From positions 1,095,963 through 1,159,962 of the forward strand of contig JAJEKV010000129.1 of assembly GCA_021234155.1 (NCBI GenBank): DNA of 64,000 bases. Reading direction: 5' to 3'. The position numbers and the translations under genes are program-made. The DNA is from Isoetes taiwanensis. Its lineage: Eukaryota > Streptophyta > Lycopodiopsida > Isoetales > Isoetaceae. Positions 32,885 to 43,180 of this stretch are shown here, piece after piece. Position 1 is the first letter of the stretch, and every line of letters starts with the position of its first letter. The notes beneath the pieces are model-generated. The model did no database searches and had not been told where the DNA came from. It saw nothing but the letters and a program-made list of their open reading frames with translations.

Positions 32885-34050
32885 CAGACCCTCAGGTCCA
32901 TAGGCGGCTTTTACAAAAATGTGCATTTATATTAGGCCATTTGCCTCAAGTTCATCAGGTAAATCATTTAATTCTAATATCTCTTTATAGAGATTCCACC
33001 AACCATATAAATAATTCCCAAGAACCGTAGTATCTAGTGTCTGCTCATGCAAAGAGGAGAACATCATGCACTCCAATAGCACGTGTTGCTCATCTTCCAC
33101 ACTAGCTCGTCTACAACAGGAGCAGAAGGGAAGTTCTCGGGGAACCCCATGAAAGCGACGGACCTCGCTTTCAAGTTTATGACTGCTTAACCTTATAATT
33201 GAGATATCATGTTTCTTCTTTTGCCCTGCAGGCTAGTATTCAAGTATTCTTGCTCCACATAGATCAGCATGGAATAATGCACTTCTATAGAATTCCATGG
33301 TGTTCCCCATGTCTTTTGAGTGACGCTATCAGTTACTAAGCATCTGATCCCTGCATTTGTTTCAGGTAGGTCATGCAGGCTAATTCCCCAACGCTCTGCT
33401 CACTCATGTAACTATTGGAGCCATCCTATGTATCTTGTTGCATTGATTCTCTTAGTGCCTGGTGTGGAATTCTTCCCTCTAGGTTCTGGATTCTGACCAA
33501 GTATGAGAGGGCTTGATAGAGGGCTTCAGCTTCAAGTGGGAGAAAACCTACTTCTGCCATAAGCATTGGATATGGAGTTTGGGCTTTTACTCCTAACTCA
33601 TTTAAAAGGAAGCGCTTTTGAACATTTTCAACCTTTGTCCACATCTTCTTAGAGAGTCCAGGTCCCCAAACTTGACATCCATATATTGTGATAGGCTGCA
33701 CTAGTGTTCTATACATAAGTTTCCTCAAATTCCATTTACAGACATGATTATTCTTCCATAGGCTCAGCACACTGTATAGAGCCCACATGCCTCCACAATT
33801 CTCTGCTCCACTCTTGCATTCCATTTGTAGCCATCTGTTACTTCAATTCCCAGATATTTATATGCATGTGTTCGTTCTAGTACTTCCCCGGCATATATCA
33901 GGTCTACTTTTTCCCTTCTTCCAATAATCATCACTTTGGTTTTCCGTCTATTCAACCGCATCCCTGTTGCTTCGCAAAATGACTCAAGAACATTCAATTG
34001 TTGTTGCAATCCTAGTGATATTCTAGATAGGAGAACAACATTGTCAGCAT
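32885..34050 (-). mobile_element. LINE ORF2 remnant: RT palm to C-terminal knuckle
   Basis: Minus-strand frames read KYADNVVLLSRISLGLQQQL, CEATGMRLNRRKTKVMIIG, YKYLGIEV (33764-34050), then YGCQVWGPGL, VENVQKRFLLNELGVKAQTP (33426-33740), then SVEDEQHVLLECMMFSSL near 33065-33120. This is the order RT palm, thumb, zinc-knuckle of a LINE of the kind seen at 27009 (VEDExHxLLEC). The catalytic FADD block reads YADN, so the second Asp is lost. It is cut upstream by the next LINE at 34051. Confidence 0.8.
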
Positions 34051-35450
34051 ATTTATTTTTTTGAGGGTAAGATATATGTGTATTAATATTAAAATTAGAA
34101 AATATGTACAATAGAACCCCTCTATAAGGGAGATACAGATGATGTGGGAGTCCAAGTACAGGTACTACAGAGGGCATCTACTCGTCTTCCCCACTAAGAG
34201 GGTACTATAAGGAAGATCTTCTTTCTTCACCAAAGAGTGGGTACTATAGAGAGAGCCAGCTCCATTCCAGTACAAGATCCACCAATTAACTTAAATACTA
34301 TCTGTTACTCATTATCAACCCAATGGCACCTGAAGTATGAATAGAACCCCATCAAGGTCCCTATTTTATCAAGTCCTTTGTTGTATTTCGTGCCTTTCTT
34401 CTTATGGTGAGATAGAGCCATCAAAGCGACCTCCATATTAAACGAGTTTTTTAGCTTTTCTATAGAGATCCCCTGACCACCTAAAGCCACATCACAATGA
34501 TGCTTCCAGATAACCCAAAGTGTCAGGTTCACCAGAGAGGCATCAATGCAGCAACGATCCGTATTGATGAGCAGCTCTGGCCAGACCAATTGGCTTAACA
34601 TGATACCAATAATAGGGCAGACCCACTGCCAGAATTCAACAATCCGGGGACAGAAAAAGAGGTGAGATATGGATTCAGTTACCTGACAGCCCAATGGACA
34701 TCTGTCGTCAACTGTAATGCCCTTAATAATTAACCGTTCCATAGTACTTAATCCCCCTTGAAGAGCTAACCATCTGAAGAACTGAATCTTCCTAGAGCAG
34801 ATAGATTTTCAGGAGTTAGACAGTAAGGTTTTGGTGTCTGCCATACTAACCCCAAGCCTCACCTCAGCTAACAGGGGGGTATCCTGGCACAGATCCCTAT
34901 ATATCCTCTTCACACTATACTGATTTTGCCCATCATATCCCCTGACCCCACAACACCCGTCAGATTAATGGTATTCCATAGGATTTCCTTTAAGACTTTA
35001 CGGTCACCTTCCCTTGAGTTCGGGATTACCCTCTTGAATGCAGTCCAATTAACCCATCTGCCATTTGACGAAGATACGAGGGTGTGAGAGTGCCAAGGAA
35101 AGCCCGTCTCTCTCCCAGATCCCAGTGTTCCAAAATAGACTAAATCCACCCGCATCCCTGGGGGGATCTATTGGAGAGAAGAGATGCTGCACTTTTAACC
35201 ATGCATGAAGAATTTTACGCATAACAGAAGATGTTCCAGGGGCCACCTTGAAGTTGTAGAATAGAGCACCCAGCTCATCCCTAGGGAGAGATGGCTTACC
35301 AAGGAGCTTGCCTTGCTTCAACCAATAAGAAACAAATCTCAAGGCGGGGGATGACTCACCTTGTAGTGCACGCCAGACAAATTTGGCTGCCAGAGCCTGA
35401 GCTTGTAAGAAGGGATCCTTACAGCCCAAACCACCATCTTTTACCCATCT
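34051..35450 (-). mobile_element. LINE 3' part inserted into the neighbouring LINE
   Basis: Minus-strand frames: DGGLGCKDPFLQAQALAAKFVWRALQ (35350-35440), then GGFSLFWNTG, WERDGLSLALSHP (35060-35160), then RLIIKGITVDDRCPLGCQVTESISHLFFCPRIVEFW (34620-34740), the CPxCxxxxESxxHLFFxC knuckle, and LTLWVIWKHH near 34490. It ends in a short A-rich tail (T-run at 34051-34058) exactly at the cut edge of the preceding LINE, so it inserted into it. Several stops are present. Confidence 0.78.
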
Positions 35451-35679
35451 TGTCGTTCATTTATATATCAAATCTGATCGAATTGGAAGCTGCAGAGGCA
35501 GGACCGACTATCAAACTCGACAAAAATTAGAAGGTTAACTAAGAACTAAAATGAGGAAATGCAAAGAAAGCTTAGCATACTTGTCTAAACATGTATAATT
35601 GTTATACAATAGCATATTGGAATATTCGTGTCACCGGGGCATCAATCCCAGCCGTCGAATTTTGTTTCGTCTAATCTGC
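35451..35679. other. Flank between LINE and the large DNA transposon
   Basis: No legible coding sequence. Confidence 0.4.
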
Positions 35680-35730
35680 ACCGTGAAGCACAGTTTCATT
35701 ATTTATGGACTTTCCACAAGTCCATAAATA
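35680..35730 (+). repeat. Left terminal inverted repeat of element 1 with hairpin
   Basis: The terminal segment is followed at once by an ATTTATGGACTT..AAGTCCATAAAT palindrome (35701-35729), an arrangement that could be a transposase-binding hairpin. The right end has the same TGTGGAC phrase twice (near 46985-47012) but not the same palindrome. Confidence 0.55.
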
Positions 35731-36033
35731 TCTCAAATTATCGCCAGTGGTAAGAATATAGGGTTCTTTCTTCAAAATAGTGACATGATTTTGTGCTCGG
35801 CTTAAAAAAGAACTCGGTTTCCGTGCGGGTAGTTGACATGGCAGGCCGTGGAATCCAATGCGAATTTTTAGATTTCGTCATTTCTTGTTATTAAAATGAG
35901 CCACAATTTCGGGAATCGTGCAAGTAGGTGAGATAGGAGGTCCCTTCATCCAGTCTCTTCATTGTCTCTTCATTCTATCTCTTCGTGCAAGCACCTTCAT
36001 TCGCTCTCTTAGATTCATTTCAGGTCACTCAGA

Positions 36034-36318
36034 ATGGTCGACACAAGGCGCAGACAGGGACACACCATCGCCGAAATGCAGTCTCATATTAGTGAGGCAA
36101 TCTTAGCCCATGCGAATCAGTTGCAGCTGGAGGTACAAAACGAGATGAGCCAGATCCGAACGAGAGAAGTTAGCGCCCAACTCACGAAGCTCCTCAAAGG
36201 GGATGGGTTGATAAAGGATGGCGACGAGGAAGAACTCAGTAGGGTGGAGCTGGAGGACTGCCTCATATCTTTGAAAAGCATTTGTATTCTGAGGCAAAGG
36301 CACCGAAAAGGCTGCTGA
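36034..36318 (+). CDS. Short unidentified ORF near the left end of element 1
   Basis: An open frame of 94 codons begins MVDTRRRQGHTIAEMQSHIS and is predicted helical (QLQLEVQNEMSQIRTREVSAQ). N-termini of some Ty3-type Gag proteins look similar (short basic start and a coiled coil), but no further gag blocks follow. Helical text continues out of frame to about 36400. It may be the start of a small element-encoded protein or a gag scrap. I do not assign a function. Confidence 0.3.
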   Translation: MVDTRRRQGHTIAEMQSHISEAILAHANQLQLEVQNEMSQIRTREVSAQLTKLLKGDGLIKDGDEEELSRVELEDCLISLKSICILRQRHRKGC

Positions 36319-36776
36319 AAATGGAGGACGTTTGGATTCACAACACGTTCGACCTGTTTAAAAGCTTTACAAGAAGCAAAGAAGACAATGCGAAGGTTTG
36401 GTAACCAAGCTCATCGTCGTCGGCGATGGTCACACTCTCAAAGACTTGGATGATCATTTGGATCTGTCAGTGAAGTCATATTGATGAGTTCGATCCGGGG
36501 ATCTTATTGAGGTTGAACCCGGGCATTATTTGAAGCTTTTGTCTTTTATATTATATGTTGTCTATTATCTAGTATGTTTGTGTTGAATTAGCCATACTGT
36601 AAGACCTATGTATTTTCTTTATCTAAAAGAATACCAAACTGTTGGTTAATCAATATTGGAAACACTGGAAAGTAATACCAAAAATATTACACATGTCTTT
36701 ATATTCTTGGATCATGTACATAAGTTATTTCACTTTTTGATTCTAAAAACATATACATTGAGTTACAGAGGGTGCG

Positions 36777-36798
36777 AAATTGGGCGCCCGCCCAATTT
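36777..36798. promoter_or_regulatory. Isolated 22-bp near-palindrome, element 1
   Basis: Arms AAATTGGGC and GCCCAATTT flank a GCCC spacer. The match extends outward as GGTGC / GCACC. It lies just beyond the 3' end of the minus-strand gene and is the leftmost member of the family found in the intron and intergenic arrays. Confidence 0.75.
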
Positions 36799-37710
36799 GC
36801 ACCTCGCTAACTTGCAAAACAGATCGTATGACAACATGAAATGCTTAAGGGTCCACCCTTGGTGACATATCGGTGTGACCAACTTCACTTTGTTCTCCCC
36901 CCCCCGTGCCGCTTGCTTGGGGAGCTCCATCCGGGCCAGGAATTCTTGAGGAGGTTAGTGTAAGCGTCAACACCCTCATTCTCAACCTCATCGTCCATTT
37001 GAACCTCATCCCCTTCTCAACTTCCTCGTCCTCAACGTTAGCCTCTTTCATAACCTGAGGCTCCTTTTCAACGTCAACCCCAACCTCCATTGCTTGCTCT
37101 GATGGTAGTGGGTCCACAGGTTGAGCATCTTGTGTCTCCAATACAACAGAAGGTTCTTGGTCCTTCAGGAGCAGCTCCGTAAACTTCGAGCTACCCTCGA
37201 CCAGATCTTGGGTGCACACTCTTTGCTGGCAGCCTGCCAAAGCATTAATGTTGTCCTTCTTCTTTCTAAAGAAAGACATGTCCTTTGCTCCAAAAACGCA
37301 ACCTTTCTCAAATGGTCTGTGAGAGAACCCTTAGACATCCGAAGAGTGGATTGCAACTCTTGCACCGTTTGTGCAGGGAATGGACAAGGAGGTGGAGGAG
37401 GGGTCGCCACTGTACTTGCCTTGGAGCCGCTTGCTTTCTTTTTTCCCTCTGCTATCTTTTGCAATGCACGGGCTCTCGATTTCTTCTCGTCCAGCATAAC
37501 TTCAAGTTGATCAAATATCTGAACAAGTTTAAGCTGTATATTCTCATCAATCTCAAATGCAGCGGATTTATATCCTTCGCACATGGCTGCACGGCTAAAG
37601 GATCCTCCGGAGAAGAAGTCAAGGACACTGCAACCCTCAAGCATAAATTTCCGCACTAGGTATGTGCATGTCCTGGAATCTAATTGATGTGGCAAAAGAG
37701 CACCCCCGCC

Positions 37711-37957
37711 TCCTGGGTAAAAGAATGCTAGGGTGTCCTACATTTGGCCAAATGTAGAGTAAGAGATGTATCACATTTCAAATACATAACCACCGCCTCC
37801 CATAATTTCGAATGGGTGACGTGGCTAATCCCAATAATTCCATATCCCAACCAACTTTAATTAAAAAAGAAAACAATAATAGGTGCCTACATTATCCTAC
37901 ATTATACGTAATGTAAGGGCATTTTTTTTAGACACCCTAGCATTCTTTTACCCTCCT
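37711..37957. mobile_element. MITE (239 bp) in the last intron, duplicating the splice acceptor
   Basis: The ends 37715-37737 and 37931-37953 are perfect 23-bp inverted repeats beginning GGGTAAAAGAATGCTAGGGT. TCCT flanks both sides (37711-37714 and 37954-37957), a short target duplication. On the gene's strand TCCT is AGGA, which spans the 3' splice site AG|GA, so the insertion recreated an acceptor next to exon 3. There is no coding sequence inside. Confidence 0.88.
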
Positions 37958-39263
37958 GCCACACTCTTGTCACCCAAGGCCGATACAACCAGTATGCTGA
38001 ATGATAGTAGACAACCGTTATAAGTGATATTGAAAAGAAATGGACAGAGACACAAGTTTAAATCCTGTTACCTGCTGCGCACTCATGATCGGGGAGGTTC
38101 TTCTCTATGTCCTCCGCTTCTTTCAAGTGCTGCGGAAACTTCGAATACTCTTGAGGATGGTCCGCGTCGTTGAAGCATATATTCAGGTCATTCATAGCAG
38201 GGGCAGCTGCTTGGTCTCTGGCCACATACATTACCAGAACAAGGGTCTACAGCTCGCGAACACGAGAGGAAGGGTTTCTCTTTTTAGGATCCTGGTACAC
38301 TCCCACCCATACACGACTACCTCCGTCTATAGTTTTCATGGCAGACAAGCATTCACTCAAACGATCTGGACTGATAAAGATCGTGATCCAATATAGTTGC
38401 TGATCCGTTAGCACACTGATCTGGTCCAAGAACTTCTGGTAATCCTCCATGCTCCATTTCTTGATATTTCTGAAATCACATCCGATAAACCGAGCAGAGG
38501 TATTGACCACATCAACTGACATCCCCAGAGGACTGACACGGTAGCATTTGAATGATTTAGATCCATCTTCCACCGGTCCGCGCAGATACTCATCAACCTT
38601 CAGGATAAGAGCCTTTGGAAGGTTGAGCTTTTCTGCCTCCTTGCGGCTATCAACCCAATCACCTACACTGTTAGCGAACATTAACATCAAATTTTCCGTG
38701 AATATGGGATGAATTTTCCTCAAATCTGCCATGTTGTCAACTTTGAGCTTCTTTACATCTTTCAGATATTTAAGGAGTGCACGCTCGACAGTGCCAATCT
38801 TCTTCAGTTCTCCCGCACGGATTTTCATGACACGCCTACCTGTGTAATTTTTAGTGGTCTTGATGTACGTGGTGCCTGTCATGATCTCCGTCAACAGTCT
38901 TTGCAAATCCATTGGATGCATGGACTTTAAAGATCGGCACTTGTTATTCGTGAACATTCTCAGCCGGTCCTTAACCACTATCGTCTCACCCAATTCATCT
39001 TTTAGTTGGTCTTCATAGAACAACTGAGCCACTTGTAGGCACATATTCCAAGTTTGGTCATCCAAGTACACGAAGAAATCGTAATCTCGCATGCTAAGTT
39101 TCTTCAATGTACGCAAATCGGCTATAGCGAGCCAATCCCAATTTAATGGCCAAGGAGATGACATAGTAAACTTAGCATATTTGAAATATATGATCTCAAA
39201 ATCGAGAAATGCACAAGCTACCATGCAATGCACATGGGGGCCAATGCACATGGGAGGGCTACC

Positions 39264-39938
39264 AAATTGGGCGCCCGCCCAATTTGATGGCCAAGGAGAT
39301 GCGATTTTACATGCTTAATGCACATGGAGGTAACCCAAATTGGGCGCCCGCCCAATTTGATGGCCAAGGGGGTGCAATTTAACATGCATAATACACATGG
39401 GGACATCCAAAATTGGCGCCGCCCAATTTCATAGCGTGAGGCTACATGAAACATGTGTGATAAAGACATGGGAGGGCTCCCAAATTGGGCGCCCGCCCAA
39501 TTTGATGGCCAAGGGGGTGCAATTCAACATGCATAATACACATGGGGGACATCCGAAATTGGGCGCCCGCCCAATTTCATAGCCAGGAGGCTACATGAAA
39601 CACAGTGACAGCACATGGGAGGGCTCCCAAATTGGGCGCCCGCCCAATTTGATGGCCAGGGTGGTACAATTTAACATGCATAATACACATGGAGGCATCC
39701 GAAATTGGGCGCCCGCCCAATTTCATAACCAGGAGGCTACATGAAACATGGTGACTGCACATGGGAGGGGTCCCAAATTGGGCGCCCGCCCAATTTGATG
39801 GCCAAGGGGATGCGATTTAACATGCTTAATGCACATGGAGGCCTCCCAAATTGGGCGCCCGCCCAATTTGATGGCCAAGGGGGTGCAATTTAACATAATA
39901 CACATGAGGGCGTCCCAAATTGGGCGCCCACCGAATTT
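39264..39938. repeat. Tandem array of the near-palindrome in the intron of element 1
   Basis: Ten copies lie about every 60-75 bp (starts 39264, 39337, 39409, 39482, 39556, 39629, 39702, 39775, 39848, 39917), set in ~145-bp double units that alternate ...TTTGATGGCCAAGG... and ...TTTCATAGCCAGG... contexts. Arms AAATTGGGC / GCCCAATTT are strictly kept while flanks vary. Copies three and ten are damaged. The array sits between the GTAAGT donor (39979) and the next exon of the H3-mimic gene. Confidence 0.92.
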
Positions 39939-41581
39939 GATGAGAAAAAAATACTACATGACAATTAGAATTGACTTACTGAATATGCGCTATCTTGGGA
40001 TAGTCCACGCTTTCCCTTCTTCGGCTTTCCATAGATTGCCCATTGATTCCTTAGCTGCTGTATTTGCTCGAAGTAAACATCCTGATGGATGGTATTCTTG
40101 GTGATATCGTTGCTTTCCTGGCTAACCTTCACATATTCAGTAGGAGTGAGGTTCCCGGCCAGCACGCGACATTTTCTTTTAGCGTAGAAGAAAAAAATAA
40201 GATCTTTCGGATGAGCCCTTTCTCACGGCCATTCCAAGGCCGATTAACAAGAATTTGGGCAAGCTGCAGGTGGTGTGATTGCCATTTACAATCCGACCTC
40301 GCATTGTCCAAATCGCCGGCCTTCTTCCACGATTGCACGCCGAAGGTGCGGATCAAAGGGTACAACATCCGCACAAGGTGGATGCATCTGGACATTAATA
40401 AAGGATTCATAGAGTGTATCTACATGTTCAGGACTGATGACCCTGCAGGTCATATTTGCAGGTGCTTGATGCATTTTAAATATATCCACCTCTATTTCGA
40501 ATTCAATTCCAAGAGGATAGATCCTTTCCCTGTGCCTAATGTTGATCAATGCACTTTGTGACAGCGAACGTCTGCTTTCCTGGGTCCCAGCCCCGCCAGA
40601 TGTCGAGCACTTAACAATTTGCCTGTCATCTTCCTCTGAGCCTGTCCCAGTCGAACTCCCCCCATCGGATCCACCTGATGTGGATGGAGGAGTCGAGTCT
40701 CTTCTTTTCTTCGACGAGGAAGCTATTGCCTCATGCCGACTTCGTTTTCTTACTTGCGTTTCTGGTGGGGACTGCTCAGATACCTCCTGCGAACGAATGC
40801 TTAGGTCCGGGCTACGTGATGTAGTTCGCATACCACCAAGAATCATTTTTGGCGTTTGTGTTTCTGATCTTTTCTTTTTTGGAACATTTAATTTTTCTGA
40901 CGAGACGGCTGTTGGCTTTTCTGTGCCCTTAGGTCCTTCATTCTTCCTAGAAACTCCATAACGTGACCTCAACCACGGCGTGTCATAGACCTTAGGTTGG
41001 TTCTTCCCATGATATTCTGTGTAAAGGGCCTTTGATCGATTTTGTTTATGATCGAGTATGTACTGTCTAACTGTGTTAAATCCATCTATAATATCTCCCC
41101 GTTTGGTGAGTCCAGATCTATCAAGGCTTTCGTAAGAAGCAAGGACCCAGCCCTTGGCCTGACACGAATGTGGAGCCTCAGTGATGCTTGCATGCATTAA
41201 CTGAGGATTGTAAGTCTCAAAGGGTAACCTGTATCCTTGAAATGACTTATCAAGCACGTCTTCCACGACAACATCTAGCTCGTTGTCAACCTCAGTGCTC
41301 ACAGTCATGTCAATTGCGATACCAGCATTCTGTATCCTCCGAGTCCCGGGCTCAGCAAAGTACAAGCACAGATCCTTGAGATGATTTGTGCTTGAGCCAG
41401 GGTGGATTGTGCCTACCTCTATGCACCATGAAAACTTGTCCGCTACAGCTGTCATTAGCTCTGGGACGACTTCAATACCATTGAACTGAATGCTCGACTC
41501 TGTTTCCTTTGCTGCAGCAAATGCCTGTGCCAACGGAGGGCCAGCTCCAGGTACACGTGCAGTTTGTTTAGTTCTGGCCAT

Positions 41582-41690
41582 GGGTGCTGCATAACATCAT
41601 TCATTAAACCCATTAGTAGTGTATTCAAGCATTAAAACAAGATAGGGGAGAACAGAGGAGTTTTAAAAGCAAGAACATCGGCAAGAGGGT
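41582..41690 (-). promoter_or_regulatory. Leader of the H3-mimic gene
   Basis: On the minus strand TTATGCAG|CACCCATGGCC immediately precedes the start, so the ATG probably sits five bases into an exon behind a 5'-UTR intron. CACCCATGGCC is a favourable translation-start context. This supports choosing this ATG and therefore an H3-like N-terminus. Confidence 0.5.
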
Positions 41691-41945
41691 GCCAAATTGG
41701 GCGTCCGCCCGATTTGGCACCCCAGAGGAGGTTTGGATGGAGAAACCGAGGCAAGAGGAGACACCCCAGGAACAGATGCAAGAGGGTGCGAAATTGGGCG
41801 CCCGCCCGATTTGCGACCCCAGAGGAAGTTTGGATGCAGGACCAGATGCAAGGAGAGGCAAGGTGGGCGCCCCCCCAATTTGCCACCACAGATGCTTGGA
41901 GACAAGGAGAGGCAAGAGGATCACAAATTGGGCGCCTAGAGTCGG
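41691..41945. repeat. ~75-105-bp repeats carrying near-palindromes
   Basis: Four copies of the palindrome family (41694, 41791, and damaged ones near 41860 and 41924) sit in a repeat that also contains CCAGAGGARGTTTGGATG and GATGCAAGRAG. Inverted GGTGCCAAATTGGGCG / CGCCCGATTTGGCACC extends the arms in the first copy. It lies upstream of the H3-mimic start. Confidence 0.85.
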
Positions 41946-42239
41946 TTTAGAAGCATGGAAGCAGAGGGTGTGTGGATGCAGAGGGTTATTTGGTGCAGAG
42001 GACACAGCTTCTGAGGTACTAAGTCACAACCAAAATTAGAAGCATAGAATCCAAAATTGATGGATGTAGGATAGCTGAGAATTTCATTTAGGGTGGACTG
42101 CTTATGGCCAGTGGCTTATCGCCTGCAGTAATATAATAAACTAAACTTAAACATAAAAGCGTTACCTTTTCCTTCCTTCAAGGGTCATTTTTCCATGAAA
42201 CCAGTGGCGCCTGGAAGCTCAGGGACAGCGCTTACAAGA

Positions 42240-42370
42240 AACAGAACCTGGCGGAATCACTTAGAAGACGATAGGCGCAGCGTGAACCTGGCGAAATCAC
42301 TATCAAGACGAGAGCAGCTGCCTGATCCTGGCGCAATCACTTTCAAGACGATAGGCGCAGCAAGAACCTC
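42240..42370. repeat. 40-bp tandem repeat (three copies)
   Basis: Units starting near 42246, 42286 and 42326 share CCTGGCGNAATCACTNTCAAGACGA followed by TAGGCGCAGC or a variant. Confidence 0.8.
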
Positions 42371-42554
42371 AAATGAATGAGCAAGCGGTTAGGAATCGGT
42401 GGCGAGATTGAACATGTGAATGACAAGTGGCATCCATGCAAATGAAGAGTCTTAAAAATAGACCGTTTTAACTAAATATAGACCAAAAGAAATAACAATA
42501 AAAATAGACTTATGCAATAAATGTGCCCGAAACATTAAATGCCGATTTTTAAAT

Positions 42555-42735
42555 TAATATAGACGTCCGCCCGCCCGCCCCAATTTGAATTGCCCGCCCC
42601 AATTTGAATTTAAAATCACAGGCCCGCCCGCCCCAAATTGAATTTAAAACTACGGGCCCGCCCGAATTTGAATTACGTCCCGCCCGAATTTGAATTTGAA
42701 TATATATTACGGGCCCACCCGCCCAATCAAACTCT
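42555..42735. repeat. CCCGCCC / AATTTGAATT repeats
   Basis: Irregular alternation of CCCGCCCGCCCC with AATTTGAATTTAAA phrases, apparently built from half-sites of the palindrome family. It lies between the two divergent genes of element 1, just before a possible first exon of the transposase at 42829-42849 (ATG GCG TGC ... AAG|GTAAAT). Confidence 0.7.
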
Positions 42736-43180
42736 AGTGGGAGAATTGAATTTTGAATTACTCTCACGGAAGCGGAGCGGATAAGTATTTCGTTCTCCCA
42801 CATTCTTGGGCGGCTACTTGTTCAGCGGATGGCGTGCGATTCACCAAAGGTAAATTTCTTCCGGTTTATACGTTTATTATTTGCCACATTGGTATAGATG
42901 CGGATTTTAAGATGCCTGGATTGGTATAGAACATTATTGATGAGAAGATTTGAGAAATAAATAGAAGTTTGAGAGATGTATGCCCGGTCCCCCCAACATA
43001 ACTGATGTAGCCTACATTCTATTTGGGGTAGCATGGAAGCTGTCCTGGTTACAACCCAATTACACACCCGTGTAGATCACGAATGGCCAAATTTTATTCC
43101 AAATTGGGTTAGCAAATCGATTTCATACCCGTGTAGATGTGCAGGGCCAAGTAGGGTGGGTGCCTAGTTTGATTCCTGAG

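Larger units (their letters stand above)
36845..41581 (-). pseudogene. Histone H3-tail-mimic protein with ParB-like and amino-methyltransferase regions
   Basis: Exon 1 (41581 to about 39980) opens MARTKQTAR, identical to histone H3 from the initiator through Arg8; no H3 follows. Residues 235-238 (KKKR) and 278-294 (RKRSRH..KKRR) look like nuclear localisation signals, and 295-330 is Ser/Gly-rich. From about residue 348 the text (IEVDIFKM, RVISPEHVDTLYESF; then, after two frame changes near 40340 and 40210, QSHHLQLAQIL, CRVLAGNLTPTEYVKVSQES) resembles a ParB/Srx fold. A GTAAGT donor at 39979 opens an intron holding the palindrome array. Exon 2 (about 39194-38073) has FIGCDFRNI and LYWITIFISPDRLSECLSAM. 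Exon 3 (37712 on) has PHQLDSRTCTYLVRKFMLEG and CSVLDFFSGGSFSRAAMCEG, the HPTxKPxxLL and VLDPFxGSG blocks of beta-class N4/N6 amino-methyltransferases. Motif IV is not a clean DPPY. A TAG at 38247-38249 and the frame changes make this copy defective. Methyl target unknown. Confidence 0.65.

Noticed and set aside
36034-36318. Ty3/gypsy Gag start
   Set aside because: Only a coiled N-terminus resembles Gag; no CCHC knuckle, protease or RT of that class follows anywhere nearby, so I list it only as an unidentified ORF.
38040-38403. Plus-strand ORFs opposite the methyltransferase exon
   Set aside because: They lie antisense to a long exon with recognisable family blocks and have no domain of their own.
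39264-39938. Regular palindromic repeats reminiscent of a CRISPR array
   Set aside because: Flanking segments between the palindromes are themselves repeated, not unique spacers; there are no cas genes and the context is a spliced eukaryotic transposon gene.
41515-41581. A histone H3 gene or H3 pseudogene
   Set aside because: Identity stops after Arg8; the following residues (VPGAGPPLAQ) and the whole ORF have no histone fold. It is a short tail match, not an H3 copy.
41625-42005. Minus-strand ORFs of 80-126 residues over the palindrome repeats
   Set aside because: They are translations of non-coding repeats rich in CGCCC; three frames are open at once, as expected for such composition.
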